This document shows positions 1 to 7,781 of a stretch of DNA of 45,968 nucleotides, in pieces. The notes under the pieces are model-generated. The model searched no databases and was not told the DNA's origin. It saw nothing but the letters and a program-made list of their open reading frames with translations. Each line of letters begins with the position of its first letter. The first letter of the stretch is position 1. The DNA is from a bacterium (lineage in GTDB: Bacteria > RBG-13-66-14 > B26-G2 > WVWN01), in the NCBI GenBank assembly GCA_035529855.1, contig DATKVX010000093.1, positions 1 to 45,968 of the forward strand, given 5' to 3'. A program made the translations under genes and the position numbers.

Positions 1-196
1 GGCCGAGCTGGAGGTATACGATTTGAGCGGCCGGCGGGTGGCGACGCTGTGCTCGGGCGCGGCGGAGGCCGGCGAGCGCGAGGTGGTGTGGAACCTGGCG
101 GGCGACGACGGCTCCGCGGTGCCGCCCGGGGTGTACATCTACCGCTTGCGGACGGCCGGCGACGTCGCCGCGCGGCGGCTGGTCGTGGCCCGGTAG
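1..196 (+). CDS. C-terminal end of a secreted protein with a FlgD-like/sorting-type tail (5' truncated by window)
   Basis: Only the last 64 residues are present; the frame is open from base 2 to the TAG at 194-196. The fragment reads as a small beta-sandwich. It opens with VYDLSGRRVATL, followed by a GEREVVWNLAGDDG segment, and ends with PPGVYIYRLRT and a basic RRLVVAR terminus. This pattern is typical of the FlgD-Ig-like or type-A sorting tails that close secreted hydrolases and surface proteins in FCB-group and related bacteria. The catalytic part lies outside the window, so the protein's function is unknown. The M14 peptidase at 41390 ends in a closely similar tail. A strong terminator follows. 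Confidence 0.7.
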   Translation, partial: AELEVYDLSGRRVATLCSGAAEAGEREVVWNLAGDDGSAVPPGVYIYRLRTAGDVAARRLVVAR

Positions 197-220
197 GCGG
201 GGTTAAGGATTGCCGAAGTC

Positions 221-248
221 GAAGGCGGGCCCCGGCCCGCCTTTTTTC
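221..248 (+). terminator. Rho-independent terminator after the truncated secreted-protein gene
   Basis: The palindrome GGCGGGCCCCGGCCCGCC (224-241) is followed directly by a run of six T. It lies about 27 bases after the stop codon at 196 and isolates the first gene from the next transcript. Confidence 0.85.
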
Positions 249-310
249 CGGCCCGCGGCGTTAAACGGCTCTTGGGGCGGCGGCGTCTAAATCCGGCCGG
301 GCATTTAGGA

Positions 311-339
311 TTGTAAACGCCCGGCGGCGGTGTTAAAAT
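311..339 (+). promoter_or_regulatory. Predicted sigma70-type promoter for the 382-4821 cluster
   Basis: TTGTAA at 311-316 and TAAAAT at 334-339 are separated by 17 bases. The predicted start of transcription (about 346) lies after the ATG at 343, so the ATG at 382 is the better start codon for the first gene. Confidence 0.5.
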
Positions 340-381
340 TATATGAGGAGTGATGGCGTTATCCGGAACGGCAAGGCACGG

Positions 382-831
382 ATGAGGACGTTCGTCGCGA
401 TTTTGGCGGTGTCGGCGTCGGCCGGCGCGGCGTTGGCCGGCGGCAGGGAAGCGTTCGTCGATTATTACGCCACGGCGTCGACGTTGATCGGCGCCCTTAA
501 CGGCATGGCCGCCGATTTGGAACGGTTGGATTTGCCGAGCGGCGAATTCTCCGACGACGTCGCCGACGATATCAGGTCCCGGCTTATAAAAGCCCGCGAA
601 GGTTTTAATTCCCTTTTGACGTCCGACGACCACACGAGCGAATTAAACGAGGGGTACATACTTTATATTGATAAAATGTTGTTGGCGTTGATGTTGGCCA
701 AAGAGTATCGCGAAAGAGGGGGGCCCGAAGAGCGAGCCCGGCTGGTTAAAATTATTGCGGAGAGTAACGAGTTACGGGCGGAAATGAACGCCAAAGTTAA
801 ACACGATAAAAAGAGTTGGGGCCTGGACTGA
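382..831 (+). CDS. Small exported protein of unknown function
   Basis: I do not recognise the family. The protein has 149 residues from the ATG at 382. It opens with a classical signal peptide (MRTFVAILAVSASAGAALAG), cleaved near residue 18-20. The mature part looks helical, rich in Leu, Ala, Asp and Arg, with an acidic middle and a basic C-terminus (KVKHDKKSWGLD). No catalytic motif or further membrane segment is visible. An in-frame ATG at 343 would add 13 residues, but it overlaps the predicted transcription start, so 382 is preferred. The gene lies 21 bases before a lipoprotein gene and probably shares its transcript. A periplasmic or surface role is inferred from the signal peptide only. 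Confidence 0.7.
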   Translation: MRTFVAILAVSASAGAALAGGREAFVDYYATASTLIGALNGMAADLERLDLPSGEFSDDVADDIRSRLIKAREGFNSLLTSDDHTSELNEGYILYIDKMLLALMLAKEYRERGGPEERARLVKIIAESNELRAEMNAKVKHDKKSWGLD

Positions 832-852
832 CGCCGAGGGTATCGAAAAGAC

Positions 853-1578
853 GTGAAGGCCGTTGAAGGTATAAGGGGAGTCGCGGCGGCCGCGGTCGCG
901 ATATCCGCAATAATGGTGGCCGCGGCGTGCCACGAACGCTTCATCGTCATTCAGGTGAAGAAGCCGCCCGATATCGACCCGTCGGTATACAAACGGGTCG
1001 GCGTGTTGCCGTTCGAGGGCGAGGAGGACGAGGGCCTTTTGGCCGCGAAAAGGGTGCGGGAGGAGGTAGCGGCGGAAGAGCTTTTTCTCGTCGAACCCGC
1101 CGAGACGGTCGAGGCCGCGCTCGACCGGGTTGACTTCTTCGACCCGTCGAGCAGGGACCAGGCGCTGGCTTTGGGTACCGATTTGGGGGTCGACGCCGTA
1201 CTCATCGGGGAAGTCGAATTTATCCAGAGGACCTATAGCCCGGAGGGCGACGTCCGCAACGAGCTCTACACCGCGGACCGCCAAGGGATTGCGCCGTTCG
1301 AGCTTGGGTCGTCGTACGCTACGCGCTATATGGACGTGAATTTAAGGTATACTTTACGGATGACGGTCAAAGCCCTCGACGTCAGGACGGGGCGTTTAAT
1401 GCGGCGCCGGGAATTCGAGGCGACGACGATGCAAACCTACAGTCAGAGCGAAGTTACCGACGCCTCCTTTAAGGAAAAGGATATCTTCGACCAGCTGCTC
1501 GGAGAAGCCGTGGATGACTTCGTATATACGCTCCAACCCCACGACGTGGCACAGACGCGCGAAGTTGCGAGATTTTAA
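853..1578 (+). CDS. Putative outer-membrane lipoprotein with a CsgG/LpoB/TolB-N-like domain
   Basis: The protein has 241 residues and starts at GTG. The signal peptide ends in a lipobox (VAAAC), so Cys26 is the predicted lipidated residue. The mature part begins KPPDIDPSVYKRVGVLPFEG and continues with a segment predicting alternating strands and helices that ends in VDAVLIGEVEFIQ. That 'xxVxVLPFxG ... DAVLxGxV' pattern is typical of periplasmic alpha/beta domains in CsgG, LpoB and related lipoproteins. The family placement is by pattern only. Its last 65 bases overlap the start of the Omp85 fusion gene in another frame, which implies translational coupling and suggests the two act in the same envelope process. 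Confidence 0.65.
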   Translation: MKAVEGIRGVAAAAVAISAIMVAAACHERFIVIQVKKPPDIDPSVYKRVGVLPFEGEEDEGLLAAKRVREEVAAEELFLVEPAETVEAALDRVDFFDPSSRDQALALGTDLGVDAVLIGEVEFIQRTYSPEGDVRNELYTADRQGIAPFELGSSYATRYMDVNLRYTLRMTVKALDVRTGRLMRRREFEATTMQTYSQSEVTDASFKEKDIFDQLLGEAVDDFVYTLQPHDVAQTREVARF

Positions 1579-4500
1579 ATACAAGTTGGTGTGGGCCTTA
1601 GCCTTCGGGGTCGTTTTTACCGCCGCGCGCGCGGCGGCTTTCGGCAAGTCCATCGTCCGCAACGAGAAGCTTTCCTGGCGGGTCCTTTCCACGGAACATT
1701 TCGATATTTATTACTACGAGGAGGAAGACTTCCTCCTCGACTGGGCGGCCGAAATCGCCGAGGACGCGTACGTCAGCATTTCGGACGAGCTGGGGTACGA
1801 CCTCTCCAAACGCATACCCATAATCCTTTTTATGTCGGCGCGGCATTTCGAACAGAACAACATAAGTCCGGTATCGGGGGAGGGCGTGGGCGGCTTCTCG
1901 GAACCGCTCAAGAGCCGCCTCGTAATGCCCTACAACGGCTCGCAGCGCCAATTCGAGGAGACCATGGTCCACGAGATGGCGCATATCTTCCAGTTCGATA
2001 TGTTGTTCCCGACCATAGGCGCGGTGTTTACGGCGGCGGCGCCGCCGGACTGGCTTATGGAGGGAATGTCTACTTACTACGGCAACGACGTCGACCCGGA
2101 AGGCGAGATGGTCTTACGCGACGCCGTTATGAGCGAGAACGTGCCCGACCTCGAGCAACTGAGCAATTTCGGATATTTACCCAGCCCGTACGTCGGTTAT
2201 AAGCTCGGCCAATCGGTTATGCAATACCTGGTCGAAACGTACGGCGACGACGCGCTGGCCGAGCTGCTGGAGGCGTTCAAGGGCACGACGCTCAGGAGGC
2301 CCGACAGCGCCCTGGAGGACGCGTTCGGCATTAAGCTCGCCGACCTCAACGAGGATTGGAGGGTTTGGCTTCGCCAACGTTATTGGCCCCTCATCGGCGA
2401 AAAAGAACAGCTCAAGGATTTCGCCACCGAGCTGACGCCCAAGGACGACAGGCGCGATTATATTTCGTATTTCAAACCGAAGTGGTCGCTCTCGGGCGAT
2501 TTAGTGGCGTGCCTTACGGTCAAGGAGCGCTTCCTGGACGTCTTCCTCGTGAACGCCGAGACGGGTGAGAAGTTCGAGAACCTCACCAAGGGTTATTCAC
2601 TGTCGAAGTACGAATACATAATGTACCTGCAGAACGGCCTTAGCTGGTCGCCGGACGGCAACTTCATCGCTTTCGTCGGCAAGAAGGGCACCTACGACCA
2701 GATATTTATATTGAACGTCTTCAACCGTAAAATAGCCCGGCGTTACAACCCGAAGTTCGAGGATATACTCTCGCCGGCGTACTCGCCCGACGGTACTAAG
2801 ATCGCCTTCGCCGGCGTCAAGCGCGCCAAGCGGGACATCTACGTTCTGGACGTAGCGTCGGGCCGGGTCGCGCAGGTCACCGACGACTTCTACTCCGAAG
2901 GCTATCCCGGTTGGTCGCCGGACGGCGAGTACGTATACTACGCCTCCGAGAGACAGACGTACCACGACATATTCCGCGTACGGCCCGACGGGACGGGCCT
3001 GGAGCAGATCACGTTCGGTGGTCACGAGAACGTTTCGCCCGCGGTATCGCCCGACGGCTCGCGGCTGATGTTCGTGTCGGACCGCGTCGGCGGCATCTTC
3101 AATATCTTCGCGATGGATTTGAAGACGCGGGAGGTAGGCCGGTACACGGACGTCGTGACCGGCGTCATGGACGCGGCCTGGTCCCCCGACGGCGAGACGG
3201 TAGCGTTTACCTCTTTCGAGAACATGACCTATTCTATTTGGACCATGCCGTGGCGGAACGAGCCGGTGGCGGAGGTCGCGCTCGAGCGCCCCGAGCCGGG
3301 CGACTACGGGTACGAGGAGTGGCTGGCGCGGCGCGGCAACCCGGGGGAGGGCGGCGAAGGAGTCGAATCGTCGGCGCCCGGCCGACCGGCGGAACTCGTA
3401 GCGGCGTTCGCCGGCGAGGAGGGCTCGGGAGCGGCCGGCGGCGAGGGCGAGGAAGGCGAGGCCGGCGACGAGGAGGAGGAGGAGGGGCTCGAGCCGCCGA
3501 CGGTCCGGGACCTCGTCGTTTCGGACGTCGTGGCCGGCTCCCGGAAGTACGGCGTTAAATTCAGCCCCGATTATCTGTACACCACTTTTTCCTATACTTC
3601 GGGCGGCGTTTTGACCAACTATTCCGTCTTCGGTTTAAGCGACATCCTGGGCAGCCACCGCATCGACGTCCTCTTCGATTTGACGTCGCTGGGGTCCTTT
3701 CAGGATATAAACGTCGCGTTGGATTACTATTACATGACGAGGCGCACGTCGTACGTCTTCTCGGCGGTAACGTGGCAGGATTGGTACATCGCGAACGAGA
3801 TCGGCTTCGACCAGCGCCTTTCGGGCGGGTCGGCCGTAGCCTCCTATCCGTTGAATATGAGGAACCGGGTCGACGCCGGCCTTTACGGTTACCAACGCCG
3901 GCGGAGGTATTTTTACAGTGCGGACGAGACGCCGATACCCCACCAGCAAGGGAATTTGCTGGGCGCGTTGGCCGGGTTCACTCGCGATACGTCGCAGTGG
4001 GGGTACTACCACCCCACCGCGGGCACGCGCCTGGCCTATACCGTCCGCCAGACCGTGCCGGCCACGCCGTCGTCGCTTTATTATACCGAGCAGCTCCTCG
4101 ACGCCCGGCGGTATATAAGGATATCGAGGCGGATAAGCCTCGCGTTCCGGGCCGCGGGGGGCGCCGGCCTAGGCCGCGACCCGCAGAACTTCTTCATCGC
4201 CGGCGGTTCGACGTTGCGGGGTTACCGTTACGACGAAGTCTACGGCACGCGCTTCGGCCTGGGTAGCTGCGAGTTCCGGTTCCCGATAATCGATTACGTC
4301 GTGTGGCCCATAGAGGGGTTCGCCATCGGCGGCTTCCGCGGCCTTTTCTTCGTTGACGTCGGCTCCGCCTGGGGGGACTACGACAACGAATCCATCTACC
4401 CCGACGACCACCAATGGCATACCGACGACGAGGACCTCGAACACGACCGCTTCACGTTCGCGACGTCGGAGGGCGGGTGGCACCTGGTCCACGGCAAGAT

Positions 4501-4630
4501 GTCGTTCGGGACCGGTTTCAGGTGGTGGCTGGGGTACTTCGACTTGAAGTTCGATTGGGGTTGGCGCACCAACCTCCGGGGCGTGGAGAAGCCGCCGCGC
4601 TTCCAATTCTCGTTGGGTTCGGATTTCTAA
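1514..4630 (+). CDS. Gluzincin metalloprotease / PD40 beta-propeller / Omp85-type barrel fusion protein
   Basis: This 1038-residue protein has three parts. (1) Residues about 50-300 form a peptidase-MA-like domain: HEMAH at 153-157 gives two zinc-ligand His and the catalytic Glu, and WLMEG supplies the likely third ligand, Glu183. (2) Residues about 370-585 carry five TolB/PD40 propeller blades, each with a WSPDG, YSPDG or VSPDG motif. (3) After an acidic Gly/Glu-rich linker (about 600-665), residues about 690-1038 resemble an Omp85/surface-antigen barrel with the GGSTLRGY loop-6 motif, and the protein ends in Phe. A hydrophobic export signal lies at about residues 22-40, so the true start may be a TTG or GTG near 1565-1589 rather than the ATG at 1514. 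It probably sits in the outer membrane with the propeller and protease in the periplasm. Neighbouring exported and lipoprotein genes fit that site. The substrate is unknown. Confidence 0.85.
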   Translation: MTSYIRSNPTTWHRRAKLRDFKYKLVWALAFGVVFTAARAAAFGKSIVRNEKLSWRVLSTEHFDIYYYEEEDFLLDWAAEIAEDAYVSISDELGYDLSKRIPIILFMSARHFEQNNISPVSGEGVGGFSEPLKSRLVMPYNGSQRQFEETMVHEMAHIFQFDMLFPTIGAVFTAAAPPDWLMEGMSTYYGNDVDPEGEMVLRDAVMSENVPDLEQLSNFGYLPSPYVGYKLGQSVMQYLVETYGDDALAELLEAFKGTTLRRPDSALEDAFGIKLADLNEDWRVWLRQRYWPLIGEKEQLKDFATELTPKDDRRDYISYFKPKWSLSGDLVACLTVKERFLDVFLVNAETGEKFENLTKGYSLSKYEYIMYLQNGLSWSPDGNFIAFVGKKGTYDQIFILNVFNRKIARRYNPKFEDILSPAYSPDGTKIAFAGVKRAKRDIYVLDVASGRVAQVTDDFYSEGYPGWSPDGEYVYYASERQTYHDIFRVRPDGTGLEQITFGGHENVSPAVSPDGSRLMFVSDRVGGIFNIFAMDLKTREVGRYTDVVTGVMDAAWSPDGETVAFTSFENMTYSIWTMPWRNEPVAEVALERPEPGDYGYEEWLARRGNPGEGGEGVESSAPGRPAELVAAFAGEEGSGAAGGEGEEGEAGDEEEEEGLEPPTVRDLVVSDVVAGSRKYGVKFSPDYLYTTFSYTSGGVLTNYSVFGLSDILGSHRIDVLFDLTSLGSFQDINVALDYYYMTRRTSYVFSAVTWQDWYIANEIGFDQRLSGGSAVASYPLNMRNRVDAGLYGYQRRRRYFYSADETPIPHQQGNLLGALAGFTRDTSQWGYYHPTAGTRLAYTVRQTVPATPSSLYYTEQLLDARRYIRISRRISLAFRAAGGAGLGRDPQNFFIAGGSTLRGYRYDEVYGTRFGLGSCEFRFPIIDYVVWPIEGFAIGGFRGLFFVDVGSAWGDYDNESIYPDDHQWHTDDEDLEHDRFTFATSEGGWHLVHGKMSFGTGFRWWLGYFDLKFDWGWRTNLRGVEKPPRFQFSLGSDF

Positions 4631-4821
4631 TGGTCGCGGCCGTGGGATACGTCGAGATCGACCGCCGGCGATGCGACCTGTGCGGCGCGTGCGTCGCGGT
4701 ATGCGCTCCCCTCGCGCTCCGCATCGAGGGCGAAACGCTCGCCTACGACGCCGCGGCCTGTACCGCCTGCGGCGATTGCCTTATTACCTGCCCGGTGGAG
4801 GCGCTGGCGGCGACGGAGTAA
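4630..4821 (+). CDS. Small 2[4Fe-4S] ferredoxin
   Basis: The 63-residue protein has two classical CxxCxxCxxxC[AP] clusters, CDLCGACVAVCAP and CTACGDCLITCP, the arrangement of clostridial-type low-potential ferredoxins. It should be a soluble cytoplasmic electron carrier. Its ATG shares a base with the stop of the Omp85 fusion gene (TAATG), so the two are translationally coupled, although an outer-membrane protein and a ferredoxin have no obvious shared role. No redox partner is adjacent. A terminator follows within 30 bases. Confidence 0.9.
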   Translation: MVAAVGYVEIDRRRCDLCGACVAVCAPLALRIEGETLAYDAAACTACGDCLITCPVEALAATE

Positions 4822-4849
4822 GCAGGCCGCGGCGACGGGGAAGATATTT

Positions 4850-4875
4850 GGGGTTGCCGCGGCGACCCCTTTTTC
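4850..4875 (+). terminator. Rho-independent terminator after the ferredoxin gene
   Basis: GGGGTTGCC and GGCGACCCC (4850-4858 / 4861-4869) pair around a two-base gap, with one G-T pair, followed by a run of five T. It ends the 382-4821 cluster just before tRNA-Ser. Confidence 0.75.
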
Positions 4876-4882
4876 GTAGAAT
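4854..4882 (+). promoter_or_regulatory. Predicted promoter for tRNA-Ser(CGA), inside the terminator hairpin
   Basis: TTGCCG at 4854-4859 and TAGAAT at 4877-4882 are 17 bases apart. The predicted transcription start near 4889 leaves about 7 bases before the mature tRNA 5' end. The -35 element lies in the left arm of the preceding terminator. Confidence 0.45.
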
Positions 4883-4895
4883 AACGTCGACGAAG

Positions 4896-4981
<86 letters not shown>

Positions 4982-5001
4982 AACGTTTCGTGGTATTCTC
5001 G

Positions 5002-5265
5002 ATGGCGTCGCGAACCGATAGGATAAGGTTGTTCGTCGCCGGCCTGGTGGCCAGGCCCCGGCTTGACTGGTACGCCTCGAGCCGGCGCGTGCGCCTCGAG
5101 CCCCGCCTGGAACGCTTCTTCGCCCGGCCCTTTATGTATCTGCTCGAGGAGGGCGGCGCGCTGGTGCCGGTTACGGTGGCGTTCGGCGAGGAGGAGTGGG
5201 ACGCGGCGGCGGCCGCGCTCGAGCGGGCCGGCGTGGAGGCCGACGCCCTCGGCCTTAAAAACTGA
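5002..5265 (+). CDS. Small hypothetical protein between two tRNA-Ser genes
   Basis: The 87-residue protein from the ATG at 5002 is not a family I recognise; a GTG at 4990 is an alternative start. It begins MASRTDRIRLFVAGLVARP and is rich in Arg, Leu, Ala and Glu. A central FFARPFMYLLEEGGALVPV stretch is followed by an amphipathic acidic C-terminus (EEEWDAAAAALERAG). No signal peptide or clear membrane span is seen. It fills the space between the two serine tRNAs (20 bases after one, 16 before the other) and may be read on the same transcript. Coding potential is moderate: codon use resembles the neighbours, but the gene is short and has no obvious ribosome-binding site. Confidence 0.5.
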   Translation: MASRTDRIRLFVAGLVARPRLDWYASSRRVRLEPRLERFFARPFMYLLEEGGALVPVTVAFGEEEWDAAAAALERAGVEADALGLKN

Positions 5266-5281
5266 ATACGGAAAATCCCGC

Positions 5282-5370
5282 GGAGAGGTGTCCGAGCGGC
5301 TTAAGGAGCACGCCTGGAGAGCGTGTGGGCCCGTTGGGCCTCGTGGGTTCAAATCCCACCCTCTCCGCCA
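5282..5370 (+). tRNA. tRNA-Ser(GGA)
   Basis: This is a class II tRNA with acceptor stem GGAGAGG/CCTCTCC and discriminator G. The anticodon stem-loop CACGC-CTGGAGA-GCGTG gives anticodon GGA (reads UCC and UCU). It has a long variable arm and the T-arm GTGGGTTCAAATCCCAC. Unlike tRNA-Ser(CGA), the CCA end is encoded (5368-5370). Both acceptor stems are identical, as expected if one seryl-tRNA synthetase reads them. Confidence 0.95.
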
Positions 5371-5387
5371 TTCTTAAAAACCGCGCT

Positions 5388-6107
5388 TTATTCCTCCAAC
5401 GCCGTTCTTAATTCTTTGGCGTTAACTACTGCGTGCGCTTCGGCGTCGTTGTTGAAGTACGCGTAAACCCGGCGGCTCGAGAGCCCCGTTATCGCCGCGC
5501 CGTACGCTTTTATTTCCTTTAGCGGGTAGCGGGTGGCGTAGCGCTCGCCGTGGAAGCGGAAGTAAGCGATGTCGGCCGTGGCGACGGGCTCCGCCGGCAT
5601 CCCCAGACCCGAGACGGCGCAAAAGGCGACGCCGTTGGCCCTGAGCAAGTCGTACGCCTCTTCATCCCACCAACTCTTGTGGCGGAACTCGACGGCGTTG
5701 TCGCGGCCCGACGCTAGGGAGGCGACGAACTTTTGCAGGAGGGCGACGTTGTCGTCGTCGCGGCGGAACGACGGCGGCAGCTGGAAGAGGTGGCACCCGG
5801 CCTTCTCCTTTAATATATCCGTGAGCTTGTAGAAGTCTTTGACCAACCGCGCGACGTCGCGAAGCTTTTTGAGGTGGGTGATCGTCCGCGGCGCCTTGAG
5901 CGTGAATCGGAAACCCTCGGGGGTTCGCTCGCGCCAGCCGGCCAGGGTCTTCTCGCTCGGCCACCGGTAGAACGAATAATTAACCTCGACGGTGGCGAAT
6001 TCCCGGGCGTAGAACTCGAGCCGGCGTCTCTTCGGTACGTCCTCCGGATAGAACCTACCCTTCCAGTGGTCGTAGTCCCACCCGGACGTTCCGACTAAAT
6101 ATTCCAC
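5388..6107 (-). CDS. DUF72 (YecE-like) TIM-barrel protein
   Basis: The 239-residue protein opens with VGTSGWDYDHWKGRFYP and contains VEVNYSFYRWPSEKTLAGW, FTLKAPRTITH, LFQLPPSF, AVEFRHKSWW and YFRFHG. These are the ordered signature motifs of the DUF72/YecE family, a TIM-barrel family with no settled biochemical role. The length is typical. The gene overlaps the end of the upstream phosphoribosyltransferase gene by 13 bases, so the two are co-translated. Its 3' end faces tRNA-Ser(GGA) with only 17 bases between. The family call is firm; the function is unknown. Confidence 0.9.
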   Translation of the reverse strand: MEYLVGTSGWDYDHWKGRFYPEDVPKRRRLEFYAREFATVEVNYSFYRWPSEKTLAGWRERTPEGFRFTLKAPRTITHLKKLRDVARLVKDFYKLTDILKEKAGCHLFQLPPSFRRDDDNVALLQKFVASLASGRDNAVEFRHKSWWDEEAYDLLRANGVAFCAVSGLGMPAEPVATADIAYFRFHGERYATRYPLKEIKAYGAAITGLSSRRVYAYFNNDAEAHAVVNAKELRTALEE

Positions 6108-6733
6108 CCTCGCGCCGCCCTCGCCATTATTTCCAGCACTTCCTCGTCGCCGACGTCGTACCAGTTCCGATAGACTTGCGCCACCGCCCGGAAGAACGGC
6201 GGCACCTCCAAAACGACCAGCTCGTCGACCATGCCCGCGATATCGTTCGCGACCTCCCGACCCGCGACCGGCACCGCGACGACGACCTTGGCGGCGTTCT
6301 TGTTTTTACAGAGCATAATGGCCGCGCGCATCGTGGACCCCATGGCCAGGCCGTCGTCGACGAGTATGACCGTTCTCCCCGATATCTCGGGAAGCGGTTT
6401 CCCCTTTCGCAAAACGTCGATTCTTCTTATAATCTCGCGGAGCTGTTCTTTTTTGATTTTTTCGATTCGTTTGGGGCCGAGCCGCGCGGCCGCCCCTTCG
6501 AAGATAAACGTGCTGCCGTCTTCGGCGACGGCGCCGAACCCGGCCTCGGGATTGCGGGGGTAGGGCAGTTTTCTGGCGACGAGTAACGCCAGGTCGGCCC
6601 CCAGGTATTTCGCGACCTCGTACGCCACCTCTACGCCGCCCCTGGGTATGGCCAGGACCAGGATGTCTTCGGCCCGATATTTCTCTAAAGCTCGGGCCAG
6701 TCGTTCGCCGGCGTCTTTTCTGTTATCGAACAC
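6095..6733 (-). CDS. Phosphoribosyltransferase-family protein
   Basis: The 212-residue protein starts at GTG, with GGAAGG five bases upstream. It carries the type I phosphoribosyltransferase signature VILVDDGLAMGSTM, the PRPP-binding loop with paired acidic residues. The early IPRGGVEVAYEVAKYLG segment and the LVARKLPYPRNPEAGFGAV loop are typical of the stand-alone predicted PRTases often annotated COG1926. The substrate base is unknown; this branch is not one of the classic purine or pyrimidine salvage enzymes. It is the first gene of a two-gene unit with the DUF72 gene. Confidence 0.88.
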   Translation of the reverse strand: MFDNRKDAGERLARALEKYRAEDILVLAIPRGGVEVAYEVAKYLGADLALLVARKLPYPRNPEAGFGAVAEDGSTFIFEGAAARLGPKRIEKIKKEQLREIIRRIDVLRKGKPLPEISGRTVILVDDGLAMGSTMRAAIMLCKNKNAAKVVVAVPVAGREVANDIAGMVDELVVLEVPPFFRAVAQVYRNWYDVGDEEVLEIMARAARGWNI

Positions 6734-6944
6734 GGCGGCCTTCCGTTCGTTTGGTCAGACCCGGATATCTTTTTTGGGCGGGTTAAATATTTAACGGCCG
6801 CAGGGCTTGTGTTGACGGCCTTTTAACGTAATAATACGGGACGGCGAAGGGTAACATTCCGGCCTCGTTCCCACAAGGCCGGCGCCGTTCAACGCCGACG
6901 GTGGCGACCGCCTAAGGCTAATCTTCGGGTTACCCCGATTCAAT

Positions 6945-7775
6945 ATGACTACGCGAAATCCTTTTGACGGTCACGGGTCCCCCATCAAACTCGTCGTCGC
7001 GGACCTGGACGGGACGATAACCGCGGACGAGCTCAAGCCGCTCGACTGCCAGGGCCTGAGCGTCCTCAGGCGGTATAACGACCTCTCCCGCCGCGAGGGG
7101 GACCGGACGTTTCCGCCCATTTCTCTCATCACCGGCCGGCCGCACTCGTACCTCGAGGCGTTCGCGCGCTTTATCTCGACGCCGCTGCCGTCGCTCTTCG
7201 AGTCCGGGTGCGGGATGCACTTGCCGACGGCGGCGTTGGGCCGCGAGTACCTCTTCCACCCGGCGCTGGCCGCCCCGCGCGTTTCCGAGGCGCTCGAGCG
7301 GTTCCGCGCCTGGGCCGATGACGAGCTGGTGGGGAAGCGCGGCGCCGGCGTAATAATCGGGAAGAAGTATTCCTTCAGCTTCGCGGCCGGCGATTGTTGT
7401 CCGGTGGAGGAATTGCTCGAGGCCACCCGCGCCATGCCGGCGGATTTGGCGCCGCTCTTCGTCGTGACGCGGTCCATCGGCGTCGTCGACGTTACGCCGC
7501 GGCCGGTAGATAAAGGGTCCGGCTTCGAGTGGCTTACGGGGTATTTGCGGACCGAGCTCGGCTTCGACGTCGCCGCGGCCGACGTCGTGGGCGTCGGGGA
7601 TTCCTACAACGACCTGCCTTTCCTGGCGAAGGTCGGGATATCTTGCGCCGTGCCGAACGCCGCCGCGGCGGTGCGCGATGCCGTCGATTACGTCGCTACC
7701 AAGCCCACCGCCGAGGGCGTCGCGGAAATCGTCGAACGGGCGGCCGCGGCGAACCTGCGGCTCGGGTATCGATAG
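6945..7775 (+). CDS. HAD-superfamily (IIB/Cof-like) phosphatase
   Basis: The 276-residue protein contains the HAD motifs in order: DLDGT (motif I, nucleophile and general acid Asp), SLITGRP (motif II), and GVGDSYNDLPFL with VPNAAAAVRDA (motif IV). The long insertion between motifs II and III matches the IIB cap class, which includes sugar-phosphate, mannosyl-3-phosphoglycerate and phosphoglycolate phosphatases. The substrate cannot be read from sequence. I see no ribosome-binding site before the ATG. The gene ends 6 bases before mutL, so the two form an operon. Confidence 0.85.
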   Translation: MTTRNPFDGHGSPIKLVVADLDGTITADELKPLDCQGLSVLRRYNDLSRREGDRTFPPISLITGRPHSYLEAFARFISTPLPSLFESGCGMHLPTAALGREYLFHPALAAPRVSEALERFRAWADDELVGKRGAGVIIGKKYSFSFAAGDCCPVEELLEATRAMPADLAPLFVVTRSIGVVDVTPRPVDKGSGFEWLTGYLRTELGFDVAAADVVGVGDSYNDLPFLAKVGISCAVPNAAAAVRDAVDYVATKPTAEGVAEIVERAAAANLRLGYR

Positions 7776-7781
7776 GGTAAT

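Noticed and set aside
6812-6840. TTGACG followed by TAATAC as a promoter for the HAD and mutL genes
   Set aside because: The spacing is 14 bases, and 16-18 base spacing gives no -10 match.
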